Assembly: GCA_043803805.1 (NCBI GenBank) | Contig: JAZDJP010000031.1 | Location: 8,176 to 72,175 of the forward strand | Length of the DNA stretch: 64,000 nucleotides | Source: JAZDJP01 sp043803805 | Lineage (GTDB): Bacteria; Planctomycetota; JAZDJP01 | Direction of reading: 5' to 3' | Shown: one piece after another, positions 50,157-63,000 of the stretch | Position numbering within the stretch: position 1 is the first letter of the stretch | Layout: each line of letters begins with the position of its first letter | The notes under the pieces: model-generated | What the model saw: only the letters and a program-made list of their open reading frames with translations | The model's database searches: none | What the model was told of the DNA's origin: nothing | Made by a program: the position numbers and the translations under genes

Positions 50157-50426
50157 GTGCCGACCATATCCATGTTCTTCGGCATCATTGTGTCCATGTA
50201 CTTCATGGACGGGAAACGTCACAAACGACCGCACATACATGTCCGGTATCAAAACGATGAAACCGTGATCGCGATCCCCGAGGGCGACGTGTTGGAGGGG
50301 ACACTCCCCCCCGGCAAGATGAGACTGGTTCTCGCGTGGATCGAAATCCACAAGGATGATTTGCTGGCGGACTGGCAACTTGCGTTGAGCGGCCAAACAC
50401 CGTTCAAAATAGAACCCTTGCGGTGA
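50157..50426 (+). CDS. DUF4160 protein, probable toxin-antitoxin partner
   Basis: An 89-residue protein matching DUF4160: MFFGIIVSMYFMDGKRHKRPHIHVRYQNDETVIAIPEG and LVLAWIEIHKDDLLADWQLAL. It starts at GTG 50157 with AAGGAG. It is followed by a DUF2442 gene, 3 bases between stop and start. DUF4160-DUF2442 pairs are widespread and suspected to be toxin-antitoxin modules; their activity is not established. Confidence 0.85.
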   Translation: MPTISMFFGIIVSMYFMDGKRHKRPHIHVRYQNDETVIAIPEGDVLEGTLPPGKMRLVLAWIEIHKDDLLADWQLALSGQTPFKIEPLR

Positions 50427-50429
50427 AAC

Positions 50430-50675
50430 GTGAATCCACGCGTCAAGTCGGTCGTACCCAAAGAGGATTACACGTTGGAAATCACCTTCTCCAACGGAGA
50501 GGGCGGCGTCTTCGCGTGTGCCCCTTTTCTAAATTTTGGCGTTTTCCAAGAACTCCGGGATATCCGATACTTCACACAGGCGTGTGCATCGGGCGGAACC
50601 GTCGTCTGGCCTCATGGGCAGGACATTTGTCCCGATACCCTCTATGAAGATTCCAGAAAACTCGCATCGAAATAA
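50430..50675 (+). CDS. DUF2442 protein
   Basis: An 81-residue protein matching DUF2442: RVKSVVPKEDYTLEITFSNGEGGVFACAPFL, then ASGGTVVWPHGQDICPDTLYE. It starts at GTG 50430 right after the DUF4160 stop. The pair sits between the end of the Fn3 protein gene and a repeated copy of that gene's tail. Confidence 0.85.
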   Translation: MNPRVKSVVPKEDYTLEITFSNGEGGVFACAPFLNFGVFQELRDIRYFTQACASGGTVVWPHGQDICPDTLYEDSRKLASK

Positions 50676-50686
50676 TTCTTGTCGAA

Positions 50687-50823
50687 TCGGCAACAACGCC
50701 GGCGGTTATTCCGCCTATTCAACCACGATCACCGCAACAACCACGACCGCCGCAACAACGGAAACGGTCGAAGGGAACGGGGGCGGAGGAGGCTGCTTTA
50801 TCTCCTTGCTACCGAAGGAATGA
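50687..50823 (+). pseudogene. Duplicated tail fragment of the Fn3/GGGCFISLL protein
   Basis: In frame with no start codon, NNAGGYSAYSTTITATTTT...GGGGGCFISLLPKE ends at TGA 50823. It parallels the end of the 48.1-kb protein (HNASGFSAYSTVSDATT...GGGCFISLLKKQK), including the DNA word GGCTGCTTTATCTCCTTGCT in nearly the same form. It is a remnant of a paralogue. Confidence 0.7.
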
Positions 50824-50950
50824 GATGGCCCACAGGGAATAATCGCGTTCACAAGAACCCGTTTTCCCCCTCCAGGGAAGATGAAATTATTATTTAACCA
50901 TTACCCATTGCAACAAAACTGGTTACATCTTTGAAATGTTCGCAATAAAT

Positions 50951-50979
50951 TTGCCGTGGACCGGAAAATATCTTATAAT
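50951..50979 (+). promoter_or_regulatory. Promoter of the giant surface-protein gene
   Basis: TTGCCG (50951-50956), 17 bases, TATAAT (50974-50979). Transcription from about 50986 gives an 88-base leader with a hairpin (51008-51019 CGGAAAATCGGC against 51033-51044 GCTGATTTTCCG). Confidence 0.6.
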
Positions 50980-51073
50980 TCCAATAGATTACTAGAATTG
51001 CATGAATCGGAAAATCGGCGAACCGGGTATTGGCTGATTTTCCGAAGGTTTTCCACGCGCGGACGCCGAAACC

Positions 51074-54000
51074 ATGAGTCACAGCGGCACCCCCCACGAT
51101 GACTTCCTGACCACCTCGGATGTGGCGGGAATGATCGGCGTCACCCAGGCGACGGTGCTGGAAGCCATCCACCGGCACGATTTAAAAGCCCACCGCACCC
51201 CCGGCGGCCATCACCGCGTGTCCAAATCGGAAACCGCCCGGTTTTTAAAGACGCTCGGCATGGCGCCGGACATCCGCCCCCGGATGCCGGGTGTCGTCAA
51301 AATCATCGTACTGGCGTGCTCCCTCCTCTTTCCCGCCGCCGCGCCGCAGGCCGCCTCGACATCGCTCCGCCCCAATGTGGACACCACCACGGCGAATTGG
51401 ACCGAAGCCGTCGGCGGCGGCGGGTTCTATGAGGACATCAACGACGATCCCGATGCCGCCAACGACGCCGATTACATTCAGGGCCAGAACAAAACGGACT
51501 TGAGTTCCATGTTCGAACTCACGAATACCCCCGCCGATTTCGCCGACGCCACGTCCGTAGACATCAATTTCCGCCACATGGAAAACTCCACCGGCAACGA
51601 CACGATCAACATGTATTACCAGATTTTCGAGTCCGATGGCGTCACGGCCATCACCGCCGAAAGCGCCGTCCGCCTGGCGCCGGCAGGGGCGTGGGAAACG
51701 GTCAGCCGCAACGTGGCGATCACGGGAACCAATATCAAAACCACGTGGAACGGGGCCAAAATCCGCATCCGCCAAGATTACACCTCGAATCCGCCCGCCG
51801 ATGGAACCTCCCAGGTCCGCGTCTCCGCCATCGAGGCAAACATCACCTACACCCCCACGTTCATCTGGACGGGGGGCGGCGACGGAAGCAACTGGAACGA
51901 CACCAACAACTGGAGCGCCCCGGAGGCGGGCGAGTACCCCGGCCAGGACGATACAACTGACATCGCCTACATAGAGGGCAACTACTCCGTCACCGCCAAC
52001 GCGAGCGTCACCGTCGGCGCCATCAAGCTTGACGCCGGATCCACCATCACGATGAACACCGGGATCACCCTGACGGTTTCCGACGACATCATCGTCCTGA
52101 ACAACGGCGACGGCGAGGCCCTGATCACCGGGGAAGGAACCCTCAAGTGGACCGTCGTCGCCGCCGGGACCCCCGCCCTCACGTTTCAGGACTCGGACGG
52201 ATCCGACACCCTGAAAATCTCCAACCTCACCATGGACGATTCGGCCACCGCCGGCGCCACGATCACGCTGGCCGGCACCACCAGCGTCACCATCACGGGC
52301 AACCTGACGCTGAACATCGCCGACAACGCCACGGCCCTCTCCATTCCCAACACCTTCAACTTCAAGGTCCAGGGATCCTTCGTGTGGACGAACGGCAACA
52401 TCCTGTTCGGCACCAGCAACGCCAACGCCGCGACGCTGGAACTGCCCTCCATGACCATCCCCGCGACGGCCTCTCTCGTCGTCCAGGGGAACACCGCCCC
52501 CGTGTACATCCGCGGCGATCTCACCATCAACGGCACCCTCGATCTCCAGGGCGATACCATGCCCTTCGACGTCGGCGGCCACTGGATCCACAACAACGGC
52601 GCCACGCTCTCCAACATCACGTCGGCCGTCATCATTCTCTCGGGAGGCGGCCAGGAAATCCGGGGAACGGACGCGGTCGGAACGCCGTTCGGCAACCTCC
52701 AGATCACCGGCAACATCACCCTGAACAGCACCGCGATGGCCATCACCTGCGCCAACTACTTCCAGATCAACGCGGGCGGGACGTTCAACTTCGGAAGCGG
52801 CTCCGTCACCATCACTGGAGCAGATCCGAACGGCATCTTCACCAACAAGGGCACCGTGAACCTCAACACAGGCACCCTCACCGTTTCGAATAACTGGATC
52901 GACGACGGCACATTCAACGCCGGGACCGGAACGGTGATCGTCAACACGGGCGACGGAGTGGAGATCGGCGGCACCTCCGACATCCACACCTTCTGGAACT
53001 TCACCGTCAACAAGAACATCGGGGCCTTCTGCGACGTCCAGTCCGGGGACAGTCTCGTGGTGAACGGGCTCCTCTACGTCCAACGGGGCATTCTCCGTTG
53101 CAACAACTCCAACGACAGCATGACGCTGAACGGAACCCCGACCAGTTTCCGGATGGCCGACGACGCGAACGCCGAATTCCGGGCCCGCACCGGCGGCAGC
53201 AACCCCACGCTGGCCTGCGCCGGCGACTTCACCCTGGACGGGGCCGGCAACGGCAAGTTTCGAATGCTGTACGGCACCATCACATTCAACGGCGCCACCG
53301 ACTCCACCATCACCACCCCCAACCCGGCCAATGACACCCGTGATTTCGCCAACGTGGTCGTCGCCAAGACCGGCACGGGGCGGGTGATCCTGAACTCCGC
53401 GATCCGGGTCGACGGCTCGATCGGCGGCGATCTCACCATCAACAACGGACTCCTGGTCTTTGGAGCGAATACCGTCAACCTGACGGGCAACTTCTCCAAC
53501 CTCGCCGCCGACGCCGGCGAGGGCTTCGACGCCTCGAACGCCGCCTCGGCGCTCACCTGGATCGGCCTCACCGGCGCCACCCGGGACCTCAACACGGGCG
53601 AGGACCCCCTCAACATTCTGACCGTCACCGGCGCCGATGCCACCGCCACCCTGCGCCTCACCAGCCCCATCGAGGTCGGCGCGGCGGCGCCCGCCGTCAC
53701 CGCGTTGAGCGTCACGGCCGGGAATCTCGACCTGAACGGATACGTCGTGTCCGTCGAGGCGGGGGAAAAATTCGAGTTTAATTCAAACGGCGGCACCCTC
53801 ACCGCCGCCACCGACGGCAGCGGCTTCACCCGCCGGGGGGCGAGCGGAACGTTTTCGTTTGAATTCAAACAGGGCATCATCAACATCACCAGCCTCACGT
53901 TCTCCAGCGCCGACAACAACGGATTTTACGTCAACGCCAGCGGCGCCGTCACGTTCACCAACTTCGACAATGTGAGATTCACCAAGGGCACCACCACCCA

Positions 54001-57000
54001 CATGAAGATCGGCCTGAACGGCGGCGCCATCACCTACACCGACGCCACCTGGGTGGGCCATTCCTACGATTACAACACGGATTCCCCGGACATCCCCACC
54101 GGCGACGTCGGCAACCCGTACAACGTCACCACGGTCGCCGGGACGGCCGGCGCGGTCACCCTGAACGCATTCACGGGCGACGGGGCGGGAAACAACGTGG
54201 CGGCGACCGCGGAATCGAACGACGACGACAACGGCGGGGTGGGAAGAACCAACATCATCTGGGACGACACCCAGGTCATCCTGACGGGCACGTTCGACGG
54301 CACGACCGACGTCGCGTGGGCGAAAAACGGCGTCTGGCAGGCGACCTACGTCGTCAACTCCTCCCCCTACTCCTTCAATGTCACGGGAAACATCGCCGCG
54401 GGCGATGTCATCACCATCTACTACAACAATAATGCGGCTGGCACGGACTCCGCTTACGTGACGAAGGCCACGGGCGCCAGCATGTCGGGTTTGAACCTCG
54501 TCGCGAACCAGGTCTGGGTGGGCAATCACGGCGGCGCGGCGCTCACGAACGCCGATCTGGACCTCTTCGACAACGACGGAGGGGGCGACGACGCCGACAT
54601 CCCCTTCGTCGTCGCGGGCGGGAACCTGACACTGGACGCCGGGTTCCAGATGGTTGTCGCCGCCTCCCAGGTTTACACCCCCGGCGGCAACATCACCTGG
54701 TCGGCCGCCAACGACGCCAATGTCGTCACGGCGAACGGCGCCCTGAACCTCAACGCCAACACAATCACGACGGGTACCGCGCTCACCGTGAACAGCACCG
54801 GTGCGTTCGTCCTCACGACCGGCGCCGCGACGTTCAACCGCGACTCCGCCGCCTGCGTCGTCACCGTGAACGGCGCCCTTGATTTCGGCGCGAGCGGCGC
54901 CCTGAACGCGGGATTCAGTTTCACCGCCAACGCCACCGCCACGTTCACCCCCGGCGGGGGGACGCTCACGATGACGGGCACCCGGGACAACGCCATCCTG
55001 GGCGGGACGAAAAACACCATTTCCGTCTATAACCTCGTCATCAACAAGACCGACGCCGCCGACACCGTGACCGTCGAGGACAACGACACCATCGCCGTCG
55101 GCGGAACATTCACCCTTACCAACGGTGAATTCCAGATGAACGCCGGCGAGACGCTGGATATCGAGGGAGACATCTCCATCCCGAACAGCGCCAATTCCTG
55201 GTTCAACATCACCGGGGCCGCGGCCAACATCTACGTCGGCGGAAACATCACCTGCGGCGCGGCGGGGAAATTCGACGTGGACGGCGGCGTTCTGACGTTC
55301 GATGGATCGAACGACGCCACCGTGGATACGGCGGCACCGGGAGGCGACCGCGACTTCTTTGACGTCATCATCGCCAAGACCGGCGGCGCCAAGGTCACCC
55401 TGAACTCCAATGTGGACATCAACCGGTCCCTTGCCATCAACTCCGGACTTTTCGATTCCGACAACCGGACGCTGAACGTCGCCACCCACTTCACCAACAA
55501 CGCCACGGGCGCCGACGGATTCGACTTCAGCGACGCCGCGACGATCATCGTCTTCGACGGCGCGAGCACCCAGAATATCACCTCGGGGGGCGACCCCTTC
55601 AACATCGTCTCGAAGACGGGCGTGGGCGCCATGACCTTGATTGACGCCATGACCGTGGGAACGGGGATCGGCGTCGGGGACTCCCTCTCCGTCACCGCCG
55701 GGATGCTCAACCTGAACGGCCAGACCCTCGCCATCCAGTCGGGCACCCGGTTTCTCTTCTCCTCCAACACCGCCACACCAAACGGGGCGCTTCGCTCCAC
55801 CTCATCATCCTCCACCATCACCCGGAGCGGCGCGGGGACCTGGACCATGCTCTTCGAGGAAGGGCAGGTGGACATCAACGGCATCAACATCTCCTATCTC
55901 GGGCCCGGGAACGGGTTTGACATCGTCCCCGCGGGCGGCGGCGTCCGGGTCCTCCAATTCGACGCCGTGACGTGGTCGAACTGCACCTCCAGCCAGTACA
56001 TCCGGCTTTCGGGAGCGCCCACGTTCACGGACACGTCCTGGAGCAACCATGACCTGCCGGCGGGTCCCACGTTCAACGTGACCACCGTCCTCGGCTCGTC
56101 CGGCGGCCCCATCACCATGCTCAACTCCTCCGGGGCTCTCGGCGGCGCCAACGGCGAGGCCAACGACAGCGAGGCCGGCATCCTCATCAACTGGGCGATC
56201 CAAATCACCCTGCAGGGCGCCTGTGACGGGAACACCGACGTCTCCTGGGCGCTGAACGGCGCCTGGCAGGCGACCTACACGACAAACGCCTCTCCTTTCT
56301 CTTTTCCGGGCATCACCAACGTCACCGCCGGGGATCTCATCACCATCTGGTACGAGGGCGGCGCCGTCAAGGGGGCCATCGTCACCAAGGCGACCGGGAC
56401 CAACATGACGGACCTGGATCTCACCGTGAACCGGACCGTCATCCGGAGCGACAGCCCCGGAAGCAGCGTCACCAACCAGAACCTCGACGACGTCCACACC
56501 GGGGACGCCGACATCCCCTGGACCAACGGCACCGGCGCGGCCCTGACAATGGCCAACAACATCACCCTGGAGGTTCAAACCGGCCACACCTATATCCCCG
56601 GAGGCGCCGTTACCCTCCAGGGAACGGGCTCACTCCGGGCGAACGGTTCCGCGACCCTCGGGGGTGACGTCACCGCGCCGGGCGGCGTGGTGATCGGAGC
56701 ATCGGGGGAGATTTCCGCCGGCGCCAACACCATCACCGCCAGCGACAACTGGACGAACAACCGGGGGACGGCGGGGTTCGTGGAGGGGACATCGCTCGTC
56801 AAGCTGAACTCGGCGGCGCAGGTGACGATGAATGAAACCTTCAACAACCTCGAGGTGACGGGCGGAACCCCCTCCGTGGCGGCGGGAAAAAGCGTGTACT
56901 GCGTCAATTTCACCATGAACGCGGGGACGAGTTTCACCCTGAACGACGACGCCTCCTTCACCTCCACCGGGGCCTTCGCCTGGAGCGCCGGGACGATTTC

Positions 57001-60000
57001 CGTGGGAACCACGGCGGGGAACGACGCCGGGGTGTTCAGTGTCCCCAATCTGACGATTCCGAGCGGTCTCACGCTTTCCCTGTTCGGGACCGCCGCCACA
57101 TCCGTCTCCGTCAACGGAAACCTCACCGTGAACGGGACGGTGGATTTCAACACGAACGCCGTGACGCTCGGCGTCGCCGGCCACTGGATTCACAACACCG
57201 GGGGCGCGCTCAACAACGCCGGAAACTCCACGGTGTTCCTGAGCGGCGCCGGGAAGGAGATCCAGGGCTCGATCGCGGGGGGAACCGTCTTCCAAAATCT
57301 CTCCATCGGCGGCAACATCACCCTGAACAACGCCGCCCTCGCCATCCGGACCCTGGGGGATCTGACGCTCACCGGGACAGGGGTGTTCAACACCGGCGGC
57401 GGCGCCGTGGACGTGGACCGGGACCTCGTCATCAACGGGACGATGAACGCCAATTCGGGAGCGTTCACCATCGGACGGAACTTCACCGACAACGGCATCT
57501 TCAACGCCGGAACCTCGTCATTCACATTCGACACCGCCACGGCCGGCGCGATCGGCGGCACCACGGCCACCCACGCCTTCACCACCCTCGTCGTCGGCAA
57601 GACCGCGGCGGCGGACATGCTGGACATCGAAAGCGGCGACACGGTCTCCGTGGCGAACACCCTCACCATCAACGCGGGGACCCTGCGCCTCAACGACACC
57701 GAACTTCTCGATCTGAACGGATCCCCCGTGAGCCTCGCCATCGCCAACTCGGCCGAGGCCCGCCTCCAGGCGGCCGCCGGGACGCCGACCGTCCAGGTCG
57801 CGGAAAATCTCACCCTCGCGGGCGGGGGGGGCGCGGCGGGGAAAATCAATCTCGACGCGGGCACCCTCGAATTCGACGGGACATCCGTGGCGACCGCGTC
57901 CGCGGGAACCGCCACGGACGGGTCACGGGACGTTTTCAACCTCAAGATCAACAAGTCCGGATCGGGAAGCGTCGCGTTCGCGGACGGACTGAATCTGAAT
58001 ATCGACGGCGCCGTCAACATTCTCGACGGCATCGTCTATTTCGGAACCAACACCGTCACGCTGGCCGGAAACTTCACCAACTACGCCGCGGGCGCGGAGG
58101 GTTTCGACGCCTCCGGCGCAACCTTCACCCTGGACGGCGCGGGCACCCAATCCCTCGTGACCGGCGGCGACCCCTTCGTCACGCTCAACATGAACGGATC
58201 GGGCGCCTGCCAGCTCGGGGACACGTTCACCGCCACGACCGTCACGGTCAACAGCGGCGGGTGGAACCTGAACGGGCAGATCATGCAAATCACCGACGGC
58301 GGGACATTCCTCCACTCGTCCTCGACCGCCAGCCCGAACGGGGCCTTCCGCGCGACCGTGGCGGGATCCACCGTGACCTCCGCGAGCGGACGATTCTCGT
58401 TCACGGTGGACCAGGGGCAGATTGACATTTCCACGCTCGGATTCTCCAAGGCCGACGCCAACGGGTTTTTCATCAATCCGGCCGCCGCCGCGAACGTCAA
58501 CGTCCTCGCCTTCGACGGCATCGCGTTTTTGAGCGGCGTCACCACCCACGTCAAGCTCGGCGCCAATTGCGGAGCCGCCACATTCACCGACACGGAATGG
58601 ATTTCCCTTTCCTTCGACTACAACCTGGCCGATCCCGACATCCCCCCCGCCGACGTTGGGGACCCCGCCAACATCACCACGGTGGCAGGAGGCGGCGGGA
58701 CGATCACGATGATCGGATTTTCCGGGTACGGGGCCGGAAGCGGGATCGCGGCGGACGCCGAGAGCAACGAGAGCCAGGGGGGGACGACGATCAACTGGGA
58801 CGACACCCAGAAGATCATCACGGGAACATTCGACGGCTCGACGGACGTGACCATCATCTCGACGGATCCCGCGACCGGGGTCTCGACGGTCCGGGGCACC
58901 TACGTCACGAACGCCTCCCCGTATTCATTCAATGTCACCGCCTGGATCGCGGCGAATCAATTATTGACCATTTACTACAACGACAATGCCGGGGGGAACG
59001 ACGCGGTGGTGGTGACCAAGGCGACCGGGAACACCATGTCGGGGCTGAACCTCGCGGCCGGCGAGGTGCGCATCCACGACGGCAACGCGGCGGCGATGAC
59101 CAACGCCCTTCTCTATCCGAACAACCTGCCCTATGACAACGGGGACGACACGGACATCCCCTACACGGTCGGGGCGGGGACGCTCACGCTGACAGCGGGG
59201 ACGAAACTCCGGGTGCTGACCGGCCAGACCTACACCCCCGGCGGGAACGTGACCTGGACGGCGACGAACGCCTCGAACGACGTCACCCTTGACGGAACGT
59301 TGAATATCGGCGCCGAAACCATGGACAAAATAGACGACCTCTCCGTGAGCACCGCCGGCAAACTGGACCTGACCGGAGCGGGAACGGTCTACGTCCGCAA
59401 CAACCTCACCATGGACGGCACGGTGGAGGGTGGAACCGGGACCATCAAACTGGGCGGCAATTTCACCCTCAACACCATCGCCACATTCACCCCCGAGACC
59501 GGCACCGTGGAGCTCGTCCTCAACCAGAACGCCACCATCGGCGGAACCAAAACGCTCATTCCCTTCAACAACCTCAAGATCAACAAGACCAGCAGTTCCT
59601 TCACGGTGAACGTGGACGACAGCGACCTCTTCCGGCTGGTGCGGGTGGCCGACACCTTCACGCTCACCAAAGGGCGTTTTACCCTGGACGCCTCCGAGAA
59701 CATGGAAATCAACGGAACCGGGACGTCGCTCTCCATCGCAAACGACACGGACGCCTGGATGGACGTGAGCGGGAACGGGGTCACGCTTTCCTGCGCGGGG
59801 AGCGTCTCCGTCGGCGCAAGCGGCCAGATGGATTTTGACGGGGGCCTTTTTACGATGAACGGAGTCGCCGCCGCGACCATCACCATGGCCGCCCCCGGAG
59901 CCCAGCGGGATCTCTACAATGTGGAAATCGCGAAGACGGGAGGCGCATCGGTAACGGCCACCGGCAGCATCGTCACGCAGGGGAACTTCACCATCAGCGG

Positions 60001-63000
60001 CGGGACGTTCGTCTTCGGCGCAAACACCCTCACGGTCGGCGGAAACTTCACGAATTCCGCCGCGGGGGCCGAGGGATTCGACGCCTCGAACGCCTCGGCC
60101 ACGCTTGTCCTTTCCGGATCGGCGCCCCAGACGATCACCCCGGGCGGGGACGCCCTCAACATCGTCACGATCTCCGGGACAAGCATCGTGAAACTCGGCG
60201 GGGCCGCCTCCGTGGGGACGGGAATCGGCGCCGGCACCTCGTTCTCCGTCACGAGCGGATCCTTCGATCTGAACGGCTTCGCCCTTTCGGTGAAACCGGG
60301 AACCACATTCCTCTTCTCCTCCTCGACGGCGACCCCAAACGGCGCCCTCCTGGCCTCCGCGGCCGGGTCCGCCATCACCCGGATCGGCGGCGCGGGAACG
60401 TTCACGTTCACGATCGAGGAAGGGCAAATTGACATCACGAACCTGGCCTTCTCGTACGCGGACGCCGGCGGATTCAATATCGCGCCGGCCATCGGCCAGA
60501 ACGGAGTGAGGGTTCTCCATTTCAACAACATCGCCTTCACGAACGGCGCCACCCGCCACATGACGGTTGACGACGGGCCGGGCCTCGTCCTTTCGAATTC
60601 CACCTGGGAGGGGTGTTCGTTCGACGGGACGCCGGCCGTCAACATCCGGACGCCCGACAATTCCACCCAGAACTGCACCCCCACCACCACCATCACCCTC
60701 CTCAACTCCACGGGCGCCCTGGGAGGGGCCAACGGCGAGGCGAACGACGACGACGCCGGGACGAACCGCATCACCATCTCCTGGGCGACCAACGTCACGC
60801 TCTCCGGCAACTTCGACGGAACGACGGACGTCTCCTGGGCGAAGAACGGAACCTGGCAGGCGACCTATACGACGAATATCTCCCCCTTCACATTCGCCAA
60901 CGCCACCGTGACCCAGGGGGATTTCATCACCATATGGTACGAGGGCGGCGTGAAACTGGCCGCCGTCGTCACCACCGCCACCGGCGGCAACATGACCAAT
61001 CTCGACATCACCGACGGCCGCCTCATCGTGAAAAACGACAACGGGGGCGCGGGCACCACGAACCAGAACCTGGACGACGCGCACACGGGGGACGCCGACA
61101 TCCCCTGGACCAACGGAACGGGAGCAAACCTCACCGTAACGACCAATGTCGGCCTGGAGATCCGGAGCGGCCACGCCTACTCCCCGGGAGGGACGCTGAC
61201 ATTGCAGGGGACGGGAGCGTTGTACGTCAACGGAACGATGACGGCGGGCGGCACGGTGACGTCGCCGGGGGGTGTTTCGATCGGGGCGGCGGGGGAATTG
61301 TCGGCGGGAGCGAACACGATCGCATGCGGGGGGAACTGGACGAACAGCCGCGGCACGGCCGGATTCGTGGAAGGGACATCGCTCGTGCAACTGTCGGGGA
61401 CGGCACAGGTGACGACGAACGAGACATTCAACAATCTCGAGGTGACGGGCGGCACGCCGTCCGTGGCGGCGTCCCGAGCGGTCATGTGCAACAACTTCAC
61501 GATGAACGCAGGAACTTCTTTCACCCTCAACGACGACGCGGGCTTCACATCGTCGGGGGCGTTCACCTGGAGCGCCGGGAACATCCTCGCCGGGACGACA
61601 GCCGGCAACGACACGGGCGTCTTCAGCGTGCAATCGCTCTCCGTTCCCCCCGCCAGCACCCTTTTCCTCCAGGGAACGGCCGAGACCTCGATCACCGTCG
61701 CCGGGGACTGCACCATCAACGGGACAATTGACTTCAACTCCCGGCCCCTCACCCCGTCGGTCGGCGGCAATTGGGTCCACAACACGGGCGGTTCGATCGC
61801 CAACATTGGATCCTCGACGGTAAAACTCACCGGGAGCGATAAGAAGATCCAGGGGACTCTGGCCGGGGGAACGGTGTTCCAGAATCTCACGATCGCCGGG
61901 TCGGTGACGATGGACAACACGGCCATGCAGATCCGCGCCCAGAACGACCTGGCCGTGTCGGGCGGCGGAAGTTTCAATGTCTTGAGCGCCACGGTGGACG
62001 TGGACCGGGATCTCACGATTGACGGCGCGCTGGACGCGGGGAGCGGGACATTCACGGTGGGGCGTCACTTCACGAACAACGGCACGTTCACCTGCGGGAC
62101 ATCCGGCTTCACGCTGGACACGGCGACGTCGTGCACGATCGGCGGGACGGCGAACAGCCACACGTTCAACGCGCTCACGATCGGAAAAGGGACGTCGGCG
62201 GACGTGGTGGACATCGAGAGCGGGGACACGGTGACGGTGGGCGGGCTGCTCACGATCAACGCGGGGACCCTGCGCCTGAACGACACGGAGGTGATGGACC
62301 TGAACAGCTCCCCCACCTCGCTTGTGATCGCCAACACCGTCAACGCCGTTCTCACGGCGACGGCGGGGACGCCGGTGATCCGTGTGGCGGACGATCTTGC
62401 GCTCACCGGTGGGGCGGGCGCGGCGGGGAAAATCAACCTGGACGCGGGGACGATCGAATTCGACACCTCGGGGGTCGCGACGGTGTCGGCGGGGACGGCC
62501 TCGAACGGGAACCGGGACTTCTTCAATTTCAAGGTCAACAAAACGGGCGCGGGGAGCGTCACGATTCCGGACGGCTTCAACCTGAACGTGGACGGATCCG
62601 TGACGATCCAGGACGGGACGCTCGCGCTGGGGGCGAACACGGTGACGGTGGCGGGGAACTTCACGAACTCGGCCGCCGGGGCGGAGGGATTCGTCGCGAC
62701 GGGGACGACCGTGACGCTGGACGGATCCGGGACGCAGGCGGTGACGTCGGGGGGCGACGCGTTTGTCACATTCAACATGAACGGCTCCGGGACCTGCCAG
62801 CTGGCGGACACATTCACCGGGACGACGGTGACGGTCAATTCGGGCGGTTGGGATCTGAACGGGAAGACGATGCAGATCACCGGCGGGGGGACGTTCCTGC
62901 ACTCATCAAACACGGCGAGTCCGAACGGGGCCTTCAAGTCCACCGTGGCCGGAGGCACGGCGACGTCGGTTTCCGGGACCTTCTCATTCACCATTGATCA

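Noticed and set aside
58961..62902. A 1313-codon open frame on the minus strand (and others of 280-610 codons from 51.2 to 63.7 kb)
   Set aside because: They are antisense to the continuous plus-strand giant gene. High GC at third positions removes stop codons on the other strand. Their translations are Arg/Gly/Asp/Val-rich with no domain and no start signals.
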